From: Sphagnum magellanicum
Lineage: Eukaryota; Streptophyta; Sphagnopsida; Sphagnales; Sphagnaceae
Length of the DNA stretch: 64,000 nt
Assembly (NCBI GenBank): GCA_021904315.1
Contig: CM038923.1
Location: forward strand, 8,438,038 to 8,502,037
Direction of reading: 5' to 3'
A program made the position numbers and the translations under genes. The notes below the pieces were generated by a model. That model ran no database searches. It saw only the letters and a list, made by a program, of their open reading frames with translations, and was not told the origin of the DNA. This document shows, piece after piece, positions 12,134 through 23,704 of the stretch (the stretch's first letter is position 1; every line of letters begins with the position of its first letter).

Positions 12134-13456
12134 ATGGAAAAGTTCCACGACGAGGTTGCTGGAGGTCCTCTTTGCATGGCGGGCATGGAAAGAGGAGGAG
12201 CGTCAAAAGCGGATATGTTCGGTTTCTCTTCTGCCACATCGCCGCCGCCAAAAGCGCGATCGTGGTTCGATGTGAAGGTAGTATACGTGGGAGTGCGGAG
12301 CTGCCCGCTGGAGGATGCACCTGAGAGTTTGACAATGCGGTTTCCACCTAGGAATATTGGAACAGCGCTGGAGGTGAACGGGGGAAGGATATCGCCTTCA
12401 GAAGAAACCAATCTGATTCTACGGCGAGACAGGATAGACGCCGAGTCAGCCGAGGCGACGTACATCAGCACAAGCAATCTGAGAACCACCGGAACGCTAT
12501 TGTACAACGTGTTGAACAAAGACGAGGCGATATTATTCGGTAGTCTGGAACACGAGGAAAAAAGCAGCAGCAGCTGCAGCTCGTCTACAAAACATCAAGT
12601 GTACAACAATGCTGCACACGGTCATCACAATTGCTCTGTGTCCAAGAGCAGCATCAATCCCTGTTGGCACATGGAGAACAGCTGTGTGGTTGGACAAGGA
12701 GGATGTGCTTTTTCCAGAGGATGGCAGCATGAGCACACTAGAATGCCTACAGCCACTCCTGCAGCTATGGAGGTTTGCGTGGTAGGCCGGGACTCAGGAA
12801 CTCCAGTAATACTCACTCAAACTGTGCAGCTCACAGCACGACGAAGATCTAATTGGCAGGCCTCTCTTGATGTCATTCCTGAAGCTGAAGTGCTCGGGAA
12901 GCCCCCCCACAGGGTAATGATGGTTGATGAGCCTGGACTGGTAAGTAAGTGGGTTTAGGGTTTATCATCACAGGAGGAAGCACCTCAGGTGGCAAAATTC
13001 ATGTTACCTGTGTACATGGAGATCTGGCCTTTTGAGTTTAAATGCATTTCTGAATGCTTGCTGCTTTACGATGCAACCATGCCCAATGAGGGATCAATGA
13101 GTTGTAGACAATGACAGAGAGAAAGAATTTTGTGATTATATTCCTTCTCTGCACTACTGATGCATCACTTACACCTCTGATCCTACTTGTATCTGCAGAT
13201 AACTGACAGCAATATGTTTCCCTACTACTTTGGAGACAAAGCAGCTGCTGCAGGACGAGGAGGACATTGCTGCGATACTTTGGAAGGAATAGGACATTGG
13301 GAGGGAGATGATGGAGAGATGTCATGGTTTAATGCAGGAGTGAGGGTGGGTGTTGGCATTGGTCTGGGAATGTGCTTAGGTGTGGGCATTGGCATAGGCT
13401 TATTTGTCCGGACATGCCAGACTACAACAAAAACGTTCAGAAGGGGCTTCTTATAA
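12134..13456 (+). CDS. At1g01500-like plant protein (erythronate-4-phosphate dehydrogenase family by annotation name)
   Basis: Two exons, 12,134-12,940 and 13,199-13,456, encode 354 residues. The intron (12,941-13,198) has GTAAGT and TGCAG ends and lies between codons. The start is the first in-frame ATG; the frame extends upstream without another ATG. The N-terminal body has the family's 'SWFDVKVVYVGV' segment and the block RRDRIDAESAEATYISTSNLR. The second exon has the FPYYFGDK motif and ends in a glycine-patterned hydrophobic segment, GVRVGVGIGLGMCLGVGIG, followed by a basic tail 'TTKTFRRGFL'. This arrangement is diagnostic of the plant-specific At1g01500 family. The family's annotated enzyme name is not supported by a visible NAD-binding fold, so the function is unknown. 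The C-terminal segment suggests membrane anchoring. The middle is Ser/His-rich and poorly conserved. Confidence 0.85.
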
Positions 13457-13608
13457 ACTTCTTTGAAATCCACAAGTTTGACATGGGTCATGCAGCAGCT
13501 GAACACTTTGCCAAGTTGAGATACAGGAACTGGCACGCTTCAGAATTTTTTGTAGGCAAATAGCACAGGCATTTGTGAATTAAGAAGAAGAAGAAGAGCA
13601 ACTAAGGA

Positions 13609-13653
<45 letters not shown>
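13609..13653. repeat. (GA)n microsatellite in the 3' UTR
   Basis: About 22 GA units lie roughly 150 bases after the stop codon of the At1g01500-like gene, inside the expected 3' UTR. Confidence 0.9.
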
Positions 13654-13657
<4 letters not shown>

Positions 13658-13659
13658 TC

Positions 13660-16600
13660 CATTCTTTTAACTTCTTTTCTGGGTAACTGGGCCGATGGCA
13701 CATTTTTGAATTCGAATGGTGTAACTACTGACCTGTACATGTATACAGGGCCTCAAGTAAACTCGAATTCTCCATTGGGTAGCCAAACAGGTGAGAGTAT
13801 CCTTTTGTTTGTGTAGAGAAGAAAATGGGTGGGTTCCCTGACAGTTTGAAGCTACTTGTGTACATGCACCTAACTGCTGTAACAAGTCACATTTTTCTGA
13901 TGCATGCTTGTAATGTTTGTGCTCATATTTGGTCATATGACTGGGAATTTTACCTGTGGGTGATCATGTCCAGGTAGAGCTTTCTGATTACCACTTAGTC
14001 ATGCCTTGTTGAAATCAGGGAAATTGATGAATTGGATGAAGATACTGATTATTTTGTTTCGTTTTGTTTCTTGGAGTCCTTCCTTGCTCATACAGAATTA
14101 TTCTCTGATATATTGGAGTGATGAAAGCAGATATCTTCTGTTGGTTTTTTGCATAGCATAGCAACCTGCATTTTCTCTGTTGATTGATAGCAAGTGATTA
14201 TTTGAATCTCAGTTGCTCCATTCCATGGCATCGAGAAAAAGTCTAACAAAAAAAAGGTTTCAACATTCTGTGTTCTGTCCTGATATTCCTTCAAAATGAG
14301 ACTCATCTATGTGGTATTCTCTGATTTTGTAACTGCTAAGTTTTTCATGCACAGAGGTGATTTGATGCTGAAAATTGCTGTGGAAACTTGAGATACCAAT
14401 TCCTTTCCAACAGAAGAACAGAATCAAATCTTTTTGGGCACAAAATTAAGATGATCAAAAGTTGCCAGGTGCCAAATCCATTCTGATACTTTTCATACTT
14501 TTTTTGTGTGCACACTTTTGTGTAGAAAACACCCATCAAGGTTTCAAGCAATGAAATTGAGCAAACCAGAACTGCCTCTACCATCGCGCAATGGTTATAT
14601 ATGAATTATCAACATGGTGCTAACCTTTTGACCTCTGTTTTAAATTGCTGTGCCCTGAAGGGAAAACCATTAACACTTTGGACCTCTCAAACAAGAGTGT
14701 GACCTGTGAGTTGCGTGAACTGCAGGAGAATGAAATCAAACTAGTCACAGAGCTCGCAGAAGTAGATAATTGTGATCTACATGATTTTAGATTGAAACTC
14801 GGGCGGTTTAGTAGTTCCTTAAAAGGTAAAATTTCCCTCACACGAGAAGCTTGGGAATGCTCATCCTTGTGCAAGTTCTGTTTCCCATTTGTTCACATCA
14901 ATGAGCATTCACAGCCAACAGTTGCTATGCATGTATTTCCATCTGTATTCAACAATTAGAAGCATTGGAGATGCTTGTAGAAGCTGCAGTTGATGATGAA
15001 CTAACATCATTGAACTTGAAGGACTACTGATGCCAAGGATGATGATAGAGTGGGAGTCTCCACAAGGACCAGAGCCTGAACTTGCTCTAATAAATTATTC
15101 TAACAAACAACTACTTGAGCTCTAACAGTTCTAATGGTGGACTTTGCACTAGCCAGATGACATTGTACCTCAGGGCATCTGGGAGAGCCCCGAACTGTTC
15201 CATTTGAGGCTTGGTTGACAGTACCCAGGTACATGTTGTCCATCTATCTGAGTCAAAAGAGAGTGAAACAACAATATGAGTCTAAATTTTGTGCTGGCTA
15301 AGTACCATAGGAATGTCTAGAATCTGCCTTGCCTATGAATCATGTGATCTGTTCCTTGAGAAGTACAGTGAAATTGTGAAAATATATGCTCAGATTACTA
15401 GGGAATGAGGAGATTCTGCTACCTGGGCAGAGAGGGTCCATAGAAAGGTTTGTCATTGAGGTACCTTATGCACTGCAATAACAGAACTCGTGCACTTCAA
15501 TAACAGAACTTAGGACCCAAAGCTCTTGGTACTAATAACATCTGTGGCGGCCCGAGATTGATTGTGCTGTACCAATCTCAACTGTTTTCCATCCTGTGAT
15601 GTCCATGAGCTCAGAAATAGCTAGAGCTTTTTGTGCTGTATTTGCTGCAAGTCTGTGAAAATTGGGTACAAGTTAAATGGAATTGAATGGCCACCCTAGT
15701 CGGAAGTCTGAAAGTAAATGCAATTTTTTTTGGGTACATAACGATGTAGATACAGATATGAAGCAAACAACTGGTGCAAGAAGTTTATGCTGCTGCGTTA
15801 AAATTTTCCTAGATTACCACATCATGACCCAGGCTGATTGATGCCTTCTCTGAGGGTTTAGTAAAGAATTCTCATGATTCCGGGTGCTTAGCCAACAAAA
15901 TGGTCCTGATTCCTCAGCAGCCTCATAAGTCACTTCTTGTCACACAGTGTGGAAGTACTGCCCTGTACAATGACAGTTTAGCTCTTCTTCAAGCTGACCT
16001 ACTCTGGAGTCTGCAACCAAATTAAATCCGCTCTCTACTACAAAGGAATTCATTTTGGATTATGTTCAGAAAACTAACTCTTTCAATCAAGCTTTTCAAA
16101 CTCCCAAAGTCCCCACCTCATTGGAACTTATAAACTAGCAAAAATTAGAGGTTCAAGGACTTTAATGTGCAGTGCAAAAGTAGTATTTATTTTGCAAGTT
16201 TTCATACTGCAAGTTGTCATCACCCTGCTCCATAGGCAAAACGTTAAATACTCCCCATCAAGCTTTGTCCAGTGCCCTTTCTAGGCCTGAAAGTGCCACT
16301 TTGCGGAGAACTGTGCGGTTTTGTCCCAGGGTTCAAATTTTCAACTGCCAGGGTGTGTATAGAGAGATAGGAGTCAAAAATCATGTTCAATAGTGATGAA
16401 AACTGTGATTTTTTTTTATATATGTTTTTTTTTTGACATTTTAAAATTATGTTAATAATTTTTAGTTATGTTAAATGACTCATATGAAAGTTGAGGAATT
16501 TAAATTAAAAAATTATTAAATTCAATTTTGGGTTTTGATTTAAAAAAATAAAAAATGAACTTGAATAAATGTTGTGTCATATGTTAATTTTATAAAGGAT

Positions 16601-17930
16601 AAGATAAAACAATTTGATGATAAAAGAATTTAGATGATAGCAACCTATTACCCAAGTTCAAAATGCACTCCAATTTAAAAGATAGGGAATTTAATTTATT
16701 TAAAATTTCAAGATATTTTTTAAAATTAAAATTTAAAAGTCCTTTATCACATGTAAATGAGATGTAAATCTGCATGACATACAAAATAAAATTGTAGTTT
16801 ATGATATAAAAAATAAAAACTTAAAGTAGTTAACATATTTTGATATGACTCAAAATTATGATAAATTTTCAAGACATATGCAACCATATGCAAGAAGACA
16901 AGAGAAACATGCACGAGACAAAGTTTGATGGGCTGAAAAACATGTGCAAGAAAACAAGAGAAACATGCGCCAAATAGAGCTCTAGCGTGTTTGTCCCCAA
17001 CAAACACCCACCAGAACAGTGGGTGACCCTTATTCATTGTTTTTAGAATGACGGACAGATATCCGTCGGTCATCAACCTGAGTATATATATACTCACTTA
17101 CATGCTGGTTCACAAGAATTCAAAGAACTGATTTTGGTATGTAATCCTGCTGATTCTTTAAGATTTGTTGAAATAACTGGAATGGAAGATTTATTTGATT
17201 CTGAAGGATTTCCAAACAAAACCAAACCCAACAGTTTTTTTAAAAATTCTGCAATATTAACCAGAACTGAACGAACTGCCCAACATTGGTAAAGACATGG
17301 AAATGATCTCCCACCATTTAACTAGAATAGCTCCACCAACAACACCTTACACAAGAGTCAAATTGAATGTTGCACAAGAAAAACTTACTGGTTCCATTAA
17401 GAAAAAAAGAGGTTTTTGACTGGCATATCTACACAGGATGCAAATGTTGGCAAAAGCCATTGCTCAGTCTAAAAACACCTACTCTGAATGACTAATTGAT
17501 TCACCCCCATTGAACAATGTACCACTTTCTGTCAATCAGCTTGATTGATTAATTGGTCCAGGTGTTGAGCTATTACTATTCTCTCATCTTCTACAATCTC
17601 AGTTTGATGTTTTTGGGTGGGTCTTGGGAAAGATTTAATAAATGATCTTGCATGAAGAAATAGAGTTGAAGGCCTAATAAATACCCAAATATGGGCAAAC
17701 TTGCTCTCTCATGTATAAAGAGTGGGTGGGTGGATAGATAGATAGATTTCATGAGAATACACCTTAAAGATGAAATTTTCAAAAAATTAAATTAACATGA
17801 TATCAATGATGCATAATGATATCAATGATACCAATGGGCATGTGGTGACAAATGTCAGCTTGATGACTTGCCATGCAATTCACACTTTCTCATGAAATGA
17901 GAATGAAAAGATGTGCATGTTTCTTTATGT
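13660..17930. other. Intergenic, no recognisable gene
   Basis: The first few hundred bases are probably 3' UTR and flank of the upstream gene. A frame at 14,645-14,959 (104 residues) has a charged, possibly helical stretch ('ELRELQENEIKLVTELAEVD') and is followed at about 14,960-15,029 by another frame reading LEMLVEAAVDDELTSLNLKD. Together they could be remnants of an unidentified gene, but no domain is recognised. From about 16,380 the DNA becomes AT-rich repeat. Confidence 0.5.
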
Positions 17931-17934
17931 AGAG

Positions 17935-18062
17935 GGATGCTCTGAGTGGAGAGCATTCTTTAATTTGACGCTCAGATGCTGTGGATGCCCTTGGCATCTG
18001 GCTAATAATGTCTACAGTGTCTGGGTTTCAAATTAAAGAATGCTCTCCACTCAGGGCATTCC
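17935..18062. mobile_element. 128-bp inverted-repeat element (MITE-like or hairpin RNA source)
   Basis: The left arm at 17,935-17,968 and right arm at 18,028-18,062 are near-perfect reverse complements over about 34 bases. The shared core is GAGTGGAGAGCATTCTTTAA. The 59-base centre contains a further short inverted pair, CAGATGC and GGCATCTG, so a transcript would fold into a long hairpin. No clear target-site duplication is seen. It is either a tiny MITE or a small-RNA precursor. Confidence 0.7.
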
Positions 18063-18469
18063 GATATACATGATAACCAGTTCATGCTACCAAAGCTACA
18101 TTTCACCAATTCAGGCGATTTGTGGTATAGATCTTTAAAGAGAGAATGTCAAGTGTCTTATTGGCTGGCATGCTTACGTGCGCAACCTTCCCTCCAATTA
18201 CAATCTACTAATTTAATGTAAAGTAACTCTCTTCTCCATTGGATTTTGCAAGTTCCGTCTTTTGAGGTGATTCAACAAAACTGATTTCTCTTATAACTTC
18301 GTGTTTTTTTTCCATTCAAAGTTGGCACAAGATGTAAAATTGTAATCTGAGCAGTGCAAGGTGATGGAAATGGAAGATTCTGTCATGTGGTCTGCTAAGT
18401 TCATTGGGGAGGGTTTTTTAAGGTCCTGCTTGTAATGTGCCCTGTATGAACCAGTGTTTTTTCTACTGG

Positions 18470-18770
18470 CAAGATTTCGCCAAAAAGAAAAATTAAAAAT
18501 TAAAATTTTGAAAATAATTTTTTTTTTGGGGAAGGTTTCAGTCACTAAAAGTGAGAGAAAAAAGAAAAAATGACCAGATTTTTGTAGTTGATTTTCAGTG
18601 TGTACCCATGGATATAGAAGGTTGATTTAAAAATTTGTACTTCATATATATATGGCTTATAGCCAGATTTGGGTAAATTTTCCTAGGGACAATCATCATT
18701 TCTTCTACATCTTCCTATGAATGATCACCACTTAGGGTAGATTAAGAAATTCTTTAAAAAACACTGGCAT
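18470..18770 (+). repeat. Dispersed repeat Rep-A, copy 2
   Basis: This copy is collinear with 10,500-10,800. Its blocks include 'TACTGGCAAGATTTCGCC', a GGTTTCAGTCACTAAAAGTG block, 'AATTTGTACTTCATATAT', 'TTTGGGTAAATTTTCC', 'CATTTCTTCTACATCTTCC', 'AATGATCACCACTTAGGGTA' and AAAAAACACTGG. Confidence 0.65.
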
Positions 18771-19067
18771 AAACTATGGAGAGGTGAACTGTCTTTGACA
18801 TTTCTTATTAATTAATGTTGGGAAATTTGGGGAACAATTTTGACTAAAAATGAAGGGGCTGAATCAACCAGGAATATATATGCTCCCATAATACCATGAT
18901 TCATGTCACCCCTTCTAAGCAATGTTTTTTTTTGACGAAATTTTGCAAATTAGTGATTTTTTTTTCAGAAAATGGAAAAAAGCAACAAAGTTGTGATTTC
19001 AGGGATTTTTTCCATGATTTTTTGAAATGAAAATAATTTAACTAGTCACATCTAGACCACAGCAACA

Positions 19068-19253
19068 ATGGTAAGTGCAGCCATAACTCTTCCCTGCTGC
19101 ACATCTTCTTTGATTGCTGCAATCTCGTCCACTAGCTCCACACAGACCTTGAGGCCTCCTCGTTATTCTACCTCCCGTGTCTCCCTACTCAAGTCCAGTG
19201 GCTCTCAAAAGGTAAAAGAGAATCCCAAATGGAAACCACAAGCATGGATGTAA
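19068..19253 (+). CDS. Short Ser/Thr-rich frame resembling a plastid transit peptide
   Basis: A 61-residue frame starts at an ATG and reads 'MVSAAITLPCCTSSLIAAIS', then continues Ser/Thr/Arg-rich with almost no acidic residues, as in chloroplast transit peptides. It stops after 'NPKWKPQAWM'. A possible splice donor (AAAG|GTAAAA) lies at about 19,209, but no convincing next exon is seen in the following 700 bases. It is either an orphaned first exon or chance. Confidence 0.2.
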   Translation: MVSAAITLPCCTSSLIAAISSTSSTQTLRPPRYSTSRVSLLKSSGSQKVKENPKWKPQAWM

Positions 19254-19856
19254 CGTTGAATTCCAAGTGGCTTGGCTACTGGAAAGCTTGAATGAGCTTA
19301 TTAGGAAATTGTTGTTATTAAACAGAGGTAGAATGCCTAAGGATCACAGTAGAGATATCTTAAAACAAACAAAAACTAGAACTCGCTCAAATTCAAGCTT
19401 TTTGAAAGCACCCAAGTGATCAAACTTGTATATTGGGTGGAATCCACACTGGATCACGAAACTTAGAGATGTAGACAGACAAATGACTGCAGATGTAAAA
19501 CAAATTTGCAAAGACAAATATTTTTTTGGTTCACTCTCAACTCTCTACCGACTTTCGGATTGTCGACCATGGCGCATGGCGCATCAAACAGGCAGGATCA
19601 TGGAGCTTGCATTTTCTTGCAGTCTGCACCAAGCGACGCAGATCAGTCGTAGTTTTGTTAAGCGTTCCATCTCATCTAACCAATCTACTCAAGGAATTTG
19701 TGAATTTGTGATAACTCAAGGTTCACTTACAGATCACTGGGATTTGCATTTCAGTCCATGCTTCATCTACCACTGTGTCTTAGGTAGTTGTCAAGTACGT
19801 GAGTCAATGATCTTCACCTCTGTATTGTATCTTGATTCTTTACTATCTTCTAATGC

Positions 19857-20065
19857 TGCATTCACACTTGGTGTTAGGGACTCTAGGGTTGAGTCCCGTA
19901 ACACCATCCTAGCCATGTAGGACTTAAACCTAGTTGCCATGAAAATTATATGTTAAGCTAACATTCACTTAAAACATTTAGCTATGGCCCATTTAACATT
20001 AGGTGCACCTAGGTTGCCACCTAGATTTTCATTTAACACTGGGCTTAACATCAAGTGTGAATGCA
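19857..20065. mobile_element. 209-bp MITE, copy 1
   Basis: It is bounded by 20-bp terminal inverted repeats. The left end at 19,857-19,876 reads 'TGCATTCACACTTGGTGTTA' and the right end at 20,046-20,065 is its complement with one change. It is non-coding. A related copy lies inverted at 45,383-45,611. The repeat may extend one or two bases further at the right (GGTGC...). No unambiguous target duplication is visible. Confidence 0.75.
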
Positions 20066-20109
20066 CCATAAATTTGTTAAAGACCTAGAAGCTTGTCCAT
20101 AATGTACTA

Positions 20110-20505
20110 GGGAGTGGGCGTAGTTTGGCTGATTCTGCTTTAAATGGTGACACTGCTTTAAATTTCTGGCCAAATTTCCCCTTTTTCTCAAAAAGAGTTT
20201 GGCAAACTTCGTCCCTTGGGGGGGGGGGGGGGGAGAGGGGTCCAAAGCAAAAGAGTTCCCAAGTTTTTTCACATGTTTCCCAAAGAGTTCCCAATAGCAC
20301 GTCACTTTTGTCCCACATGCTTTGGAAAATGTTATCCTCCTTTCATGTATGTAGGTGGGCCAAACGTGAGGAACTCTATACTTCAAAATAGAACCTTTTA
20401 TTTTTGGAAGCTCCCATAGTCTCATTTTTTTTTGATTGATGGGCGAATCAAATTGGTTCATCGCCAAAAAAAATAAAAATTGAACTTGGGAGACACCTCA
20501 TCTAA
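20110..20505 (-). repeat. Dispersed repeat Rep-B, copy 1 (left arm of a large inverted repeat)
   Basis: Read on the minus strand, it matches 58,955-59,350 block by block, including CTCCCAAGTTCAA, a poly-T run, GATTCGCCCATCA, AAAATAGAACC-type and 'CATACATGAAAGGAGGATAA' segments, a 'CATGTGGGACAAAAG' block and a TGGGAACTCTTTGGGAAACA block. It contains a 16-base G tract at about 20,218-20,233. It faces copy 2 at 20,780-21,100. Confidence 0.7.
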
Positions 20506-20779
20506 TGAATAGGAAGGGTCAATAGGCAAAGTTAGCCTCGAAATCTGCATAATAACTCTCACCTGACACTAATGTGCGCCAGATGCATTGTCAATCCAGA
20601 TCTGAGAGAGTATTATTCAGATGAATTAGATCATGGGTGCGCACACAACTTTTTCTTTTCTCTTAAAGGAGCCACATTGATTGGCCCATCAGCAATTTTT
20701 TTGGAACATTGGGGCATGCCCCAATTAAAAAGCACCTCATTGAACCCCAGTTGCAAAATAGAAACAAATGTGCTTTCCA

Positions 20780-21100
20780 AGGTTCCACGTTTTCAGTTTA
20801 TATACATGGGAGTTGAACTTTGGGCAAACCATATGGGTTAAAACCCAGGTGCTATTGGGATCATGTTGAGGAACGCATTTGGGAACACTTTGAGAACTCT
20901 TGGAGAACTTAATGCGAATATGATGGGAACACATTGAGAACAAGGGAAAAAACCAAAAAATCCCCCGCCCCCCACCCACCCCTTCTTCTCAAAAAGGAAA
21001 AAAAAAAACTGGACCGTTCATGGGTGCATGCTGAGCCTTCGCATTGGCTGCATGAAATTTCTCTTTTCAAAACTGTTCATCACCATTTTTGCGCCTTGGC
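20780..21100 (+). repeat. Dispersed repeat Rep-B, copy 2 (right arm)
   Basis: It matches 59,085-59,350 in the same orientation, with 'GGGAACACATTGAGAACAAG', a C-rich 'CCCACCCACCCCTTCT' block, TGGGTGCATGCTGAGCCTTC and 'ATTGGCTGCATGAAATTTCT'. With copy 1 it forms a diverged inverted repeat spanning about 1 kb. Confidence 0.7.
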
Positions 21101-21219
21101 TAATGGCAAGGGAAGAATTTTGGGGCGCACCAGCAGCTCTTTCTGTCCCATTTTCCTTCTTAACTCTTTTTTGTGGCCATTTGAGAGACGTTAAAGCAAA
21201 CATGCAGAGAAACTTCCTA

Positions 21220-21750
21220 ATTGTATTAGTGGGAGGGCACCTCATATCCTGGAATATACCTCTTACAAAAAGTGGAGTGCTATTGTACCCACTCCTTAAG
21301 AGTGGGAGGGATGTTTCACCTGAAATTTCCTAAGTGTATTTTGGACGGCATCTTGAAAAATATCCCTCTTAGAAAAAAAGTGGAGGAATATTAATTATGC
21401 CTACTCTTTAAGAGTGGCAGCTGAAATTTCGAAGTGTGTTAGAATTTATTTATTTATTTATTTATTTATTCAAAATGCCCTCCTTTTAAAACAAATTTGC
21501 TCTGATATTTCACCAGGTATCACAACAATTTTTTTTAATAAACCAAAACTACATTTTTATACTCGGTAAAGGCCTTAACAATAGGCTTTCTACTGAAAGT
21601 GGGTCGTCCACCACACAGGCACCCTTTATTCCCCTAAATCCTGATGCCAGGGCTTTACACTACACATGAAGAATAATCCTAGAGAAAGTGAAAGGATATT
21701 ATGCCTACTCCTTAAGTGTGGGAAAGATTTTACACCTATTCATAGTATAG
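21220..21750. repeat. Three diverged copies of a ~100-bp unit
   Basis: Segments at about 21,260-21,340, 21,360-21,440 and 21,670-21,740 share a CTTA(C/G)AAAAAGTGGAG-like block, a 'CCTACTCCTTAAG(A)GTG' block and, in the first two, a CTGAAATTTC(C/G)(T/A)AAGTGT block. A (TTTA)n run lies at 21,448-21,475. No coding potential is seen. Confidence 0.5.
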
Positions 21751-21754
21751 GCAG

Positions 21755-21900
21755 GTTTAGGGTTTAGGGTTTTAGGGTTCCAGGGTTCCTAAGATTCTTT
21801 ACACTATTAAGACTAGTGTAAACAACACAACAGGTAAGGTGGCAATGGGTCTATACTAGGGGGGGGGGGTTTAGGGTTTAGGTTTAGGGTTTATGGGTTG
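21755..21900. repeat. Interstitial telomere-like repeats
   Basis: Two clusters of TTTAGGG, the plant telomere unit, occur at about 21,757-21,785 and 21,868-21,896, as two to four imperfect units each. An 11-base G tract precedes the second. They are too short and degenerate to be a chromosome end. Confidence 0.7.
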
Positions 21901-22850
21901 GGTTGCTATCTATCATTCTTGTAATTTGACAACACGGTTTTTAGAATGGCCTGTAGAACTTGCTTTTTGACCTATAAGTGCTCTTGATTGACTTATGATG
22001 TGCTGATGATTGACAACAAGGTAGACCACCAGCCATTCCAAGGAAGAAAATACTAGGAAGTGGCAAACCCACCACCCATCTCTAGGGTTTTTTTTGTTTC
22101 TTAAAATTGCTGAAGTAGGTCTACTGGTGAGCACCCTAGCCTTCATTAGCATTAAATGGCGACTACCCTAAGTGGGCTGTAACATTTTTTTAATAAAAAG
22201 TTCTGCTACAACTGGTGACCTAGGAAATGCTTTGGTGGTCTCCTCGATGTGGTTAATTTTAATTATTTTTATTTCGAAATATGATCCCAAAAAAATCCCT
22301 AACATCACAAAATTTTCTGTTTTTTTTTTCTTTCATTTTCTGAAAAAAAATTCGCCAACCAACCAAAAAAAACAAAAAAAAACATTGCCCATCTCACCTA
22401 GAAAAATACCTCAAAAAGTACCGGAACTGAACACGCAAAGCACCACCCATCCCACCTATAGGCGAATACCTTGAAGAGTACCGGAGCGGCCAAACCATCA
22501 TCACCTGTCACCCCACCTCAGAAAATGCCTACAAAAGTGCGGGAACTGGTAATTCCCACATAAGAAAACCCCTACAAAAGTACCCGGTTCACTGGAAAAA
22601 CCCACCCATAATCCCTCCTGGAAATTAAGAAAATACCTTAAAAAAACTGGAACTGGGAGACCACCAGCCATTCCACATAAAAATTATAAATTAAAAAAAT
22701 AAAATAAAAATAAAAAAATATAAAAGTTCAGGGGAAACTGGCAGAGCATCACCCATATTTTCGCAGTAATTAGAAACACCAAAACCGGTTACCTACAACA
22801 TGCACACACGAAGAGTCCCCCAATAAAAAAATAGTAAGGACAACTGGGTG
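21900..22850. other. Intergenic, low-complexity DNA before the carrier gene
   Basis: A-rich DNA with repeated short 'AATACC...AAAAGTACCGG' phrases between about 22,400 and 22,640, which look like a degenerate repeat of roughly 55-60 bases. There is no gene. Composition shifts to CG-containing promoter-like DNA at about 22,850. Confidence 0.4.
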
Positions 22851-23704
22851 TCACTCGATGTGGCGATTAGTGCCGGAAGAACGGCCTGCCAGGAAGTGGG
22901 GAATGGTGACATGAGGACTGGGGAGTTGCATGTGGGACATGACGAGTTGCTTTGCTTGTTCGACAGGCAGCCACGGCCCCCCATAAGCGTGGCGTCCTGC
23001 CGGACCTCCCGTTTGGTTCAGCAGATCTTTTCGGGTGGGTTGTCCCGCGCGAAGCGCGTTGTCTGAACCGTCGTCTCCGTTGCTCCTCCTCTTGTAGGCC
23101 GTTCCGATGGCGCGTTCTTCGTCTCTTTGACTGTCGTCGCCAGAGAGGGGAAGGGGGGAAAGAGTTTCCGGGTCGCGGCGTGCCTTTTGCGTCGTCTCCA
23201 TTTTTCTCACTTGTTTTTATTATGCCAATGCCTTGTTGTTTTATACAGGTTCAACGTTTGAGCAGCATCATCGACATCTCGTCTTCTTTTCCATTGCTGC
23301 TGCTGTCTTCCAGAACTTTGGCTCCCATGCGTTTTTCTTCTCTTACTACTCAGGATCGATGCAGTAGTTGCTGCTTCTTTCTGCTGCAGTATTTCGAGCA
23401 TCACAGTAGTGGTGGCAGAGCAGATCAGCTTGAGTTGTTGTTGTTGGCTTCGGGTGTAATTCTGTTGCATGAGTGTTGTTGGAAGCAAAGCAGTTCTCCT
23501 CCTCGTGATCAGTTGAATGCACAACTTGTGAACACTAAAACGACACCTTCTTCTTCTTCTTCTTTGTTGCAAATTTGAGCAAGAGAAGTGATCAAAAAGC
23601 TGTGTGCAATTCTTTTTGGGGGGGTTCAACAACAGGAAGTTCGCTAGAAGAGGATTTCCAGCTGAGCCGAAGAACTTACTCACTCATCATCCATTCAGGA
23701 AAGA
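22850..23704 (+). promoter_or_regulatory. Promoter and 5' leader of the carrier gene
   Basis: A CG-richer stretch lies directly upstream of the carrier start codon, with pyrimidine-rich TTC/TCT runs near 23,547-23,563, as is common in plant 5' UTRs. Frames of up to 208 residues cross it on both strands, but none has a recognisable domain, and their Ser/Leu/Cys-rich composition looks like translated UTR. No TATA box can be assigned with confidence. Confidence 0.4.

Noticed and set aside
11992-12519. 175-residue minus-strand frame over the At1g01500-like exon
   Set aside because: It is antisense to a gene with clear family motifs and has no recognisable domain.
20218-20233. Long homopolymer tracts (G here; C at 44,395 and 51,102; A at 44,338 and 50,737)
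   Set aside because: Low complexity and prone to assembly error; not given functional meaning.
20572-20841. 89-residue frame between the Rep-B arms
   Set aside because: No domain, and part of it is Rep-B sequence that is non-coding in other copies.
22952-23578. 208-residue plus-strand frame upstream of the carrier gene
   Set aside because: It lies in the expected leader, is Ser/Leu/Cys-rich with no domain, and opposite-strand frames of similar length overlap it.
23207-23683. 158-residue minus-strand frame
   Set aside because: Arg/Gln/Ser-rich translation of a pyrimidine-rich leader read backwards.
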